Assembly: GCF_027579695.1 (NCBI RefSeq) | Contig: NC_083570.1 | Span: forward strand, 8,170,793 to 8,234,792 | Direction of reading: 5' to 3' | DNA: 64,000 nt | Source: Neoarius graeffei | Taxonomy: Eukaryota; Chordata; Actinopteri; Siluriformes; Ariidae | Shown here: piece by piece, positions 55,151 to 64,000 of the stretch | Position numbering within the stretch: position 1 is the first letter of the stretch | Layout of the letters: each line of letters starts with the position of its first letter | Notes under the pieces: model-generated | Told to the model about the DNA's origin: nothing | Seen by the model: only the letters and a program-made list of their open reading frames with translations | Database searches by the model: none | Program-made: the position numbers and the translations under genes

Positions 55151-55429
55151 GAAGATGTCCATAGGAAAGAACTGTCTAGGAAGGAAATTTCAGCTAATAT
55201 CACATCCTTTCTAATCTTGTAGGTGTAAACGGTAACAGATTACAAAAATTAGCAAGCTAGCAAACACCACGAAAATACAAATGGAGGCAATGATCTAACC
55301 CAGACGTGTCCTGCTCCAACTAAACTCCACCCTCAATCCAGAACCAAAGATCATATCATTGTACCCATACCTGCCACACCTGCTTCTGTGGTTGTAGGTT
55401 CTAGGTGTTCAGTGATGTTGGTGATGCAT
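55151..55429. other. Noncoding spacer
   Basis: No feature recognised. Confidence 0.5.
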
Positions 55430-56310
55430 CTGGAAACACTGTTTACAGTCTGGACTGTGGTTCTAGTATAGTCATGCTTCCAGGGAGAGGCTCTTTACAG
55501 TCATAGTCTGAAATATGGTTCTAGAATGGCAGCACCACCAGGATTAGTCTGAAAAAGGGGTTCTAGAAAGTGGTTCTAGAATGATGAAGCAGATACTCTG
55601 CAAAGAATATTTAATCTGGAGTGTGGTTATAGAATGTGGATGTCAAATTGCGATGCTTCCAGGGAAACTATATTTACAGTCATCATCTGAAAAGTGGTTC
55701 TAGAACATGGTTGTAAATTTTAGTTACTACAATGGTGATACCTAAAGTGAAACACTATGTACAGCTGTAATGTGGTTCTAGATGCTTCCAGGGAAAAGAA
55801 TATTTACAGTCATGGTCCTAAACGCAGTTCTAGAATGGAGAGAAGTCCAGAAAAATGAAGCAAAAGAAAAATTAACAAAAAGAAAATGGTATGGACTCTA
55901 ACACCTGTTTATCAACAATAAGTAACGCAGTCCTAACACTCTTTCTGAAACATCTTCAAATAAACACATACTTCTACAGTTTGACTCCGGTCCAGTTTTG
56001 CGATTAGGTCTGAATCTAATCCCCTGCCAGGTTCTGCTGTCTAAGTGAATCTAATCCCCATTCACCGTTAATGTGTTATTAGAAATACAGTTAAGCAGAC
56101 ACACATGGCGCCCCTGTGAACACCCTTGTGACACCATTTCCCTCATTAATGAAGCATCCTGCTGAACTTGTCATTACTTCTGCCTCGAACCCTGCTGTGC
56201 TAGGCTCATTAGCCTCTGAATCTCAGAAGCCCAGGCAGCTCCTGCCAATCTGAAAGAGCTGTGTGTTGGCACACGTCACAGAACCGAGCATGCAATTAGA
56301 ATTAGCCAAA

Positions 56311-56432
56311 GCATGACTTGTCCAGGGTGTACCCTGCCTCTTGCCCATAGTCAGCTGGGATAGGTTCCAGCTTGCCTGCAACCCTGTAGAACAGGATAAG
56401 CGGCTACAGATAACGGATGGATGGATGATATA
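56311..56432 (+). mobile_element. V-SINE-like tail fragment
   Basis: GACTTGTCCAGGGTGTACCC through GAACAGGATAAGCGGCTACA to GGATGGATGGATG. Confidence 0.75.
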
Positions 56433-56546
56433 TTGCATGTTCTAATGCAACGTGGGTTAGCGTTGCACAGAAAGATTTTAACATCTGAAAACAGTTCCTG
56501 AATGCCCACATCTCCAGAGCATGAGATGCAGAGTCCAGAGCAGAGT

Positions 56547-56740
56547 TGAAACGTAGCGATTTTCTATGCTATGGAAAGTCCGCACTATAATGACAGGCAT
56601 ACTAACACCTTCTGCGCGCTTCGACAGCGCATTGATACGGAGCTCAGATATCAATGCGCTGTCGAAGCACGCAGAAGGTGTTAGCACGCCTGTCATTATA
56701 GTGCGGACTTTCCATAGCATAGAAAATCGCTACGTTTCAA
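56547..56740. repeat. 194-bp palindrome, arms of about 85-90 bp
   Basis: TGAAACGTAGCGATTTTCTA and its inverse TAGAAAATCGCTACGTTTCA bound a near-perfect hairpin with a short centre (GATACGGAGCTCAGATATC). It is probably the core of the transposon whose right end is at 56997. Confidence 0.92.
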
Positions 56741-57245
56741 TTTGTGTAACTGAACTTGTTTCATGTCACTGGTCATATAAACCTATGTAAACAGGAAAAA
56801 CGCGGAAGAGTTTGGTCGCATCTAACTACAGCCCCAAAAAATACCATTGGCCATGCTGAGCCTAGCTACATTGCTAACAGGAGTGACAGCACGTCTGACT
56901 GACTGGGAGGTCGCGCAAAGCTCGGAGAGGTACGGAGCAGCTCGTCTCAATTCAGATAAGAGCATATTTCATTATGGAAGTACGGTGGACTGTTCCTTTA
57001 AAACTGGTTCTAGTACATCAATGTCTCCAGAGGAACAGTAACTACAGCTGTAGGCCTAAATCTGGTTCTAGAATATCAATGCCCAGTAACTGTTATGAAC
57101 TGTTATGCTTCCCGAATCTTGATGCCTCTTGTGGAATGATGTCTATCTTTAGCAATTGCTCTAAAAACAGTTCTAGTTCTGTGTGCACTTCCAGCTGTAT
57201 TTCTACACATGGTTCTCGAATATCAACAACTCCAGGAGAACGTTT

Positions 57246-58040
57246 TCTACCAGTATCCTGTACATGGACAGACATAACCACATGCATCTGGTCTCCACTG
57301 GTCACCATGGGTGTTTCTGCACCTCACCTTTATTTAATGCTCTAGCCAGTCATCGCCAGAGGGCAGAGAACCACAAGCAGCAGGTAGCAGAAAGACCTTT
57401 TAAGTAGAAATTGTGCATTATTTTGCAGATCAACAAGCTCTGGATGTTTTTAACACTTTGAATGCACATTATACCCCATCAGCACCTAGAATTAAGCTGT
57501 GAGTCATTCTTGCTATGATGTGCTTCAGAGTGTAAATGGGTTTTCATTATGCATGTGATTCTTTGTACAGGTTCGAGTGAAAGGAGATGGTACAAATGGT
57601 AAGTCACTCTCCTCTCAGGCTGATGGGGTGCTGGAGACAATGGTATGGGAAGAAAAGTGAAAAATTTGTCATGCCCTATATTTTCCCTGGTGAAGGAAGA
57701 GAGCGGCGTAAGTGCTGCAATCCATGCTTGTTCTTTTGATCACCATCATTATTCCTCTGAAATGGGTCTGAGAATGGCAAAGAGCTCAGCGGTGGGCCAA
57801 TATTTATTCTTCAAGCTGAAAAGCTCCAAATGGTAATTTGAGACATGCACAGTTCTTGACAGATGCCAGGTACTGGCTCACGATGTGCACAGTACACAGG
57901 AAAAGAACGTTTGCAAAATAAATACAATTAAAACATTTTTGTTAATTATTTAAGTTTATAAAATGGAGTTGTGTTTTTTACAGGAATTAATTTTGTGTAC
58001 ACTGGTTAATGTGTACAAAAGAAAAAGCTGAAAATATCAC
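57246..58040. other. Noncoding, nothing recognised
   Basis: No repeat termini or domain-bearing ORFs. Confidence 0.5.
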
Positions 58041-58052
58041 CGAGTTGGTATT

Positions 58053-58433
58053 CATCTCATCTCATCTCATTATCTCTAGCCGCTTTATCCTGTTCTACAG
58101 GGTCGCAGGCAAGCTGGAGCCTATCCCAGCTGACTACGGGTGAAAGGCGGGGTACACCCTGGACAAGTCGCCAGGTCATCACAGGGCTGACACACAGACA
58201 CAGACAACCATTCACACTCACATTCACACCTACGGTCAATTTAGAGTCACCAGTTAACCTAACCTGCATGTCTTTGGACTGTGGGGGAAACCAGAGCACC
58301 CGGAGGAAACCCACGCGGACACGGGGAGAACATGCAAACTCCGCACAGAAAGGCCCTCGCCGGCCCCGGGGCTCGAACCCAGACCTTCTTGCTGTGAGGC
58401 GACAGCGCTAACCACTACACCACCGTGCCGCCC
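58053..58433 (-). mobile_element. V-SINE-like element, full length, minus strand
   Basis: Complete copy with the ATGAG tail at the left. CGAGTTGGTATT is duplicated at 58041-58052 and 58434-58445. Close in sequence to the copy at 50359. Confidence 0.96.
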
Positions 58434-58445
58434 CGAGTTGGTATT

Positions 58446-59757
58446 ATTACATCATAAAATGTAAGAGCCTATCAGCTTCTACTATGCAAATGAAGTCGAT
58501 GAAAATGACAGGGAAGGTGTATGAAACCGTCTAACTGTCGCAACTTTACCAAAGGACGTTGTCACAAAGCAGCTTCACAGAAATTTGCATATAGATTTAA
58601 ATGTATCCCTAAATTAGAAAGCTGAAGTTACCAGAATGAGATTTCTCGGTCACGAACACCAAAGCTAAAGGTATTTAGCTAGGTAGCTTGCGAAATAGTG
58701 GCTGGTTATCAATCGTGTGTCAATATTTTCACGAAATCAAACTAAAAGACTAAGCGCGTTCATTGCATGCTTACGTTAAGCCATGCCCACAAAATTCCAC
58801 AAAAACTAAAGCTCACAGAGAAACTCTTCCTCCTTTAACAGGATGCCGTTACTTTTTTCTTAACTGTCTTAATCAGTGTAATTTTTATATTTGTCTATTA
58901 GTCATTTCGTAGACAGGAATGACAAAGTGTTCATTAAATCGGCGCGTGAAGGAAATAAACGAAATTATTTAAAGCCGAGCAGTCGAGGCTCACTTTAAAG
59001 AGTAAATTTGCACTAACTCACGAGTGAAACGTAGGATACTAACATTTTTCCAAATGAGCTTCATTTCATATCCAGGTCATAAATGATATATATTTGTAAT
59101 TTGCTTATGGAACATACGAGCAGGAAAGATGTTACAGTATATTGTACGATATCAAAACGATGCACCTTTTAATTATTTTCGGAACAGATTTCAAATAAAA
59201 ACAACACGGTTTCTAATTGGCCTGAATTTTGTCAAAGACATATTATGATGCGCTCTGCCCGAGTTTTGCTATTCAGACATGTAAAGTTTAATGTTGTGTG
59301 AAAATGATTCAACACTCCAGCATGTGTAGCATGAGAGTCTTACCCTCAAAAGGTTTGCATTACCCTGCTGAGAGGATTATGCAAAATTTATTAAGACGAT
59401 CCTGAGCATTTCCACAGTCTCTTTGAATCAGTTATTGCACAAAGAACTGAACTGACATTTACATAAAAAAGTCGTTTCAGAAATTGTTTCAGCTCAGCGC
59501 GGCCAATGGATAATGTATTCCACACTCGTATGGAAAGAGAGCTCTACATTCTGTTATAAATACTTATTAAAGTTGCAGAAATCAACCACTGTGACTGTCA
59601 GAATAGAAATGTTTCATGATCTCTGGTTAAAACAGGAGCGCATCCAGGTCCCAAACCTAATGTACTAATGAGGAAGAGAGAGACGTCACATTAACAAGAA
59701 TGAATAAAGCTGAATATCTATAACATATTTATAACGTAAACTGAATATTTATAACGT
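58446..59757. other. Intergenic, nothing recognised
   Basis: AT-rich unique-looking sequence without supported features. Confidence 0.5.
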
Positions 59758-59770
59758 GATCTGTAGGAGG

Positions 59771-60146
59771 GGCGGCACGGTGGTGTAGTGGTTAGCGCTG
59801 TTGCCTCACAGCAAGAAGGTCCGGGTTCGAGCCCTGTGACCGGCGAGGGCCTTTCTGTGCGGAGTTTGCATGTTCTCCCCATGTCCGCGTGGGTTTCCTC
59901 CGGGTGCTCCGGTTTCCCCCACAGTCCAAAGACATGCAGGTTAGGTTAACTGGTGACTCTAAATTGAGCGTAGGTGTGAATGTGAGTGTGAATGGTTGTC
60001 TGTGTCTATGTGTCAGCCCTGTGATGACCTGGCGACTTGTCCAGGGTGTACCCCGCCTTTCGCCCGTAGTCAGCTGGGATAGGCTCCAGCTTGCCTGCGA
60101 CCCTGTAGAACAGGATAAAGCGGCTACAGATAATGAGATGAGATGA
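59771..60146 (+). mobile_element. V-SINE-like element, full length, plus strand
   Basis: Complete copy with GATCTGTAGGAGG duplicated at 59758-59770 and 60147-60159. It sits immediately upstream of the LINE ORF1 start, so its target was either the LINE 5' region or its junction. Confidence 0.96.
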
Positions 60147-60163
60147 GATCTGTAGGAGGGGCT

Positions 60164-61559
60164 ATGGCGGAGCATGCGGAATTGAAGCGTCTGTGTGATG
60201 TGGGTGCGTTTGCCCGCATTAAACCTATGATTTATCACACCACGAATGGAAAAACAATAGTTGAAGATGAACTGCTGAACTTTCTTTTGATTAAGTCGAG
60301 AACTCTTGACCAAGACAATATTATTAAGATTGTCAAATCCAGTTTCAGTTTGCAACGGATTGAAGACTCCAAAGCCGTAATGGCTGAGTTGTTTCCTGAT
60401 AGCAAACGCTGGGCCTCTCAAAAATGAGAGAAGAAAGATGAAATCTACATCAAAATGTGTTTGGCTGTATTTAAGGAGAAAGGGGCGCTACCAAGATTTG
60501 TGTCCCATTACATTGACGAACTGCCTCCCATCTCATTCAAACATGTTGATGTTTCTGCGCTACTCGGAAGAATTTTGCAGATTAATACTGACATTGAACT
60601 TTTGAAGACTTCCCTTACTTCACAGGTGACTGCATGTGAAAAACTGCTGGAGGTATCTGACTCCCTTAACCAGCATTTGGTGGCTGTGGAAAACCCCTAC
60701 GCGATTGATGTAGGGCGTGGTAAAGACGTCTCCTTGAAGGAAAGCCACCTGATTATGCATACTCCTCTGTAGCCTGCTGAAGTGGGCCAAGCGGGCAATA
60801 AGTCTGATTTGGGCCCAAGCTTGGCTGTGGCGGAGATGGTGGTTAAGTCAGGGGGAATCTCCCCTTACTGCCTGTAAAGACCTACGACGGGACAAGGAGT
60901 GCACGAATGAGGGTGAATCCCTGGGCTTGTCCCCTGCTCCCTGGAGTGAAACAGCTCTGGGGAAGATTGAACATACTAGCTGGAGTACTGTGGTGAGGGA
61001 TGGCTGCAAACGAAAGGCAGTCCCAGAGAACTCTGACCACCGGCATGCTGTTAAATCTCGTGTTGTGAAACCAAGTTAGGTATACACGGAAAAAAACTGC
61101 CATTACTGGGACTGCGGTGACAATGTGGAATTGTCTACTGTAAAAATGAAGATGATCAGTGTGTTTGCTATGAGATTCAATTCGAACCTTGATGCAGATA
61201 CTCTCCATCTCTTTCTACAAGGACAGATGAAACGTGAGGTGAAGTGTAGGAAAATAGAGATTTCACGCAGCAGATATAGCTCCTTTTGCATTACAGCTGA
61301 ATGGGATGACTGGAAGGAAATGTATAATCCCCTGTTTTGGCCTGCTGGGTCAGTTGTCAGACATTACTTCGAGCCTCGCCATACTAGAGGAGCAACTGGT
61401 GGGGCGAATCACCCAGAGAGACTCGGAGGGGGATTGCCCTGCCTAGGAGAGAGTGAGGGTCTGTCGGTCCCTGGTGCGAGAGCGTCCGCAGTCTCCACGG
61501 GCATGTTAGCGGAGACCGAGGAGACCAGCAGCCCAAACGGGAATAACACAGACTCATAA
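60164..61559 (+). pseudogene. LINE ORF1 (broken)
   Basis: Begins MAEHAELKRLCDVGAFARIK. It meets an in-frame TGA at 60425, continues in the same frame (EIYIKMCLAVFKEKG) with a helical segment LLGRILQINTDIELLKTSLT, and stops at 60772. After a frameshifted stretch it resumes at about 61125 with MISVFAMRFNSNLDADTLHL, then a C-terminal RNA-binding-like fold and WPAGSVVRHYFEPRH, then a Gly/Ser tail ending at 61559. Its product would package the element RNA. At least one nonsense change and one shift disable it. Confidence 0.8.
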
Positions 61560-64000
61560 TGAGGGTGGTGTCCTACAACTCTCGTGGTCTCTGAGTAGGA
61601 CACATGGACGCAGACAAGGCAAGGCGACTGGTTGTGGATACACTTCTGGATGATTGTGATATCTTGTGCATTCAGGAGAGCTGGCTGGCCAAGCAGGACT
61701 TGGATAAATTAAATAACCTGCACCCAGACTTCTATGGTGTGGGTGAATCTACCACGGACCTCAGTACAAGAATTGTCAGAGGTAGGATAGCTGGGGGAGT
61801 GGCTATTTTATGGAATATGAAATATGACTCTATGGTTAAAGTTGTGCGTCTTAATGTGGACTGGGCCATTGGTCTTGAAGTTAATTGCAATGGAAAGATT
61901 TTTATTATTCTTAATATATATACTCCATACGAATCATATGATCATGTTGATGAATATGTTAGTAAGCTTGCTTTTGTAGAATCCTTTATTGAAGATGACA
62001 ACTCATCTTGCATCTATGTTTTGGGTGATTTTAATGCAGACTTGACAGATAATAAGTCGTTGTTTGCTAAACATATGTTAAGGTTCTCAAATGACGCTAA
62101 CCTGGTAATTTCAAGTAAAGTGCTCTTGCCTGACTCAAGTCATACTTACGTTAGTGAAGCATGGAATACTACTTTGTGGTTAGATCACATAGTATCCACT
62201 GTTGATGCTCATGCCTCATTAGAAAGCATTGAGGTTTGTTATGGGTTAGCTACCTCTGACCATATTCCTATTGTCATGGTATTAAATGTGGACAATGTAA
62301 CCAAGCTGGTTAAAAATGAGGTGGTCAGTGAGGCTAAGATATGGTAGATTGGGGTAAACTGTCTGATGGTGCTGTCTTCAAATATTGCTTCAATTCAGAA
62401 GATCTTTTGAAAAAGGTATATTTGCCCACGAATGCCATTTGTTGTACTAATGTTAACTGTGAGGACTCTTCCCATGGAGAAAGTTTGTGTAATATGTACA
62501 ATGACCTAGTGAGAGCTCTACTTGGGGCTAGCAAGTCACTGCTCACTCATTCTAGGAAGGCCAAAAATATCAAGGCAGGGTGGAATAAGTTTGTTGCTAG
62601 TCATCATGCTGAAGCTAATGAAGCCCATAGGGCCTGGGTAATAGCTGGTCGGCCCAGGCAGAGGCCGGAGCGGGAATATAAAAAGAAAATGAATGCTAGG
62701 TATAAATATGCACTGCGGTATATAAGCAAACAAGAGCAGGTATTGAGTGCTCACTCCATGGCTGACAATTTGCTAAAAAATGACATCACTAACTTCTGGA
62801 AAGAGGTAAAAACCCTTAATAGGGCTAAAACTGCTCTTCCATGTAATATAGAGGGGGTAACGGATGCAGAGGACATAGGTGACCTCTGGAGGCAGCATTA
62901 TGCAGCCTTGTTTAACTGTATCAGGAGTGAGCCTTATCGTGTTGGTAAAATAGAAGAGGAAAATGTTTATTTCCACACCAATGATGTTCTTATTGCCATA
63001 GGGCAACTTGCAGACAAAAAAGCTAGTGGCCTGGACAATATAACAGCAGAGCATTTAAAGTTAGCTGGCCCAAGGCTGGCAGTGCTGCTATCTGTATGTT
63101 TTACTGGGCTGGTGACTCATGGTACATTTGCCAGACTCCATGCTGTCAGTAATTCTAGTCCCAGTTATTAAAGATAAGGCTGGTAAAGTTGGTAGTATTG
63201 ATAATTATAGACCTATAGCACTTGCTAGCACTCTTTCTAAAGTGCTAGAAAGATTGATCTTGGACACGTTAAGTGGTTATATAACCACCACTGACAGTCA
63301 GTTTGGGTTTAAGCTCAAGCATAGTACTGACCAATGTATTTATGCTTTGAAAGAGATAATTGAGACATATAGAAGACAGGGTTCCACTATGCTGATACGT
63401 TTTATAGATGCATCTAAAGCCTTCGACTGTGTTAACCACTTTAAGCTGTTTAGCAAACTCAAGAATAGGGTTGTGCCCAGTAGCTTAGTACGCATAGTGG
63501 TTTATTGGTATGCTAACCAAAGTATGCGGGTTAAATGGGGGAGCATCTTTTCCACCCCTTTTAAAGTAGGTAATGGGGTATGGCAGGGGGGAATTCTATC
63601 CCCAGCCCTATTCAATGTTTATATGGATGACCTGTCTAGGCAGTTGGGGGGGGGGTGCCGGACAGGGTGTATGGTAGGCGATACCTTGATTAATCATTTT
63701 CTATATGCAGGTGACCTTACCATTCTATCCCCCAGTAGCAGTGGGTTTCAATGGCTGCTTAACATCTGTTCTAATTATGGGGTGGAGTTTGACATTAAGT
63801 ATAATGCTAAGAAGAGTGTGGTAATGGTTTGTAGGACCAAGGATGACATAGAAATTAAGTTCCCTACTTTTTATCTATCGGGGAAGAGCTGGGGTGCCCA
63901 ATTCTACTAAGTACTTGGGGCACGTTATTACTGATACAGTACGTTGGAGGACAATGCTGACATGAGTAGACAGAGGAGATTGCTCTATGTACAAGCTAAC
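61559..64000 (+). pseudogene. LINE ORF2: endonuclease plus reverse transcriptase (broken, partial)
   Basis: It starts ATG 61559 (MRVVSYNSRGL) with TGA at codon 12 (61592). The endonuclease follows: CDILCIQESW (catalytic Glu), VLGDFNAD, a WLDH block and ATSDHIPI. Near 62340 the frame shifts. A linker region (62341-63115) contains DKKASGLDNITAEHLKLAGP. A second shift near 63118 leads to the reverse transcriptase: NYRPIALASTLSKVLERLIL, FIDASKAFDCVNH, GVWQGGILSPALFNVYMDDL, and the catalytic box reads YAGD (about 63705-63716) where YADD is expected. A stop at 63908 and another shift follow. The end is cut by the window. Confidence 0.9.

Larger units (their letters stand above)
55430..57245 (+). 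repeat. Diverged tandem repeat based on TGGTTCTAGAAT, interrupted
   Basis: An irregular unit of roughly 70-110 bp (TGGTTCTAGAAT, ATGCTTCCAGGGAAA, TATTTACAGTCAT, GTCTGAAA) recurs about six times at 55440-55840 and three or four times at 57002-57245. The gap (about 55850-56997) contains a SINE tail, a palindrome and a transposon right end (GGACTGTTCCT followed by TTAA at 56998-57001). Confidence 0.6.
60160..64000 (+). mobile_element. LINE (APE-type non-LTR retrotransposon), truncated by window end
   Basis: Two ORFs in order: ORF1 (60164-61559), then ORF2 with AP-like endonuclease and reverse transcriptase (61559 onward). They overlap by TAATG. The 5' end lies close to 60160, right after the SINE target duplication. 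The 3' end is outside the window. Stops and frameshifts show it is an old copy. The clade was not determined; the ORF1/ORF2 style recalls elements common in fishes and marine invertebrates. Confidence 0.93.

Overview
This window is vertebrate nuclear DNA, almost certainly from a teleost fish. It holds one host gene with a recognisable product, single-exon TMEM200A on the + strand at 28285-29772. Most of the rest is transposable elements typical of ray-finned fishes: full-length Tc1/mariner elements, tRNA-headed SINEs, hAT, PIF/Harbinger-like, ISL2EU-like and Kolobok-like DNA elements, a solo LTR and a LINE. There are also long CT/GT microsatellites. There is no operon structure. The species cannot be fixed from sequence alone.

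Layout. 0-2.9 kb: intergenic, a GACTC-rich hAT-like relic and an orphan exon-like ORF. 2.9-4.5 kb: broken Tc1 copy A. 4.7-5.3 kb: LINE reverse-transcriptase relic. 8.4-9.8 kb: one SINE split by two DNA transposons. 9.9-15.8 kb: a nest of five elements whose right part was amplified into a four-unit tandem array of about 656 bp. 15.8-16.5 kb: a CpG-rich block with a good splice donor, the best candidate for the TMEM200A promoter and first exon. 17.2-18.6 kb: a CT/GT minisatellite. 20.1-22.0 kb: a second split SINE (solo LTR) and a Harbinger-type MITE. 25.2-26.1 kb: a 919-bp foldback. 28.2-30.2 kb: TMEM200A with splice acceptor, CDS and poly(A) signal. 31-44 kb: MITEs, foldbacks, a hAT whose target duplication is itself hit by an ISL2EU-like element, Tc1 copy B (one frameshift), and a Harbinger-like copy nested in an older repeat. 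45.1-46.7 kb: Tc1 copy C with an uninterrupted 340-residue transposase. 47.6-50.2 kb: Tc1 copy D carrying a nested THAP element and a SINE. 50-60 kb: SINEs, a fifth Tc1 relic, diverged tandem repeats and a palindrome. 60.2-64.0 kb: a LINE with ORF1 and ORF2 joined by an overlapping TAATG, broken by stops and frameshifts and running off the end.

The genes do not work together as a pathway. TMEM200A is the host locus and the rest is its repeat environment. Much of the interest is in insertion order. Many insertions can be resolved to the base because the target element is known from another copy, or because the target duplications are intact.
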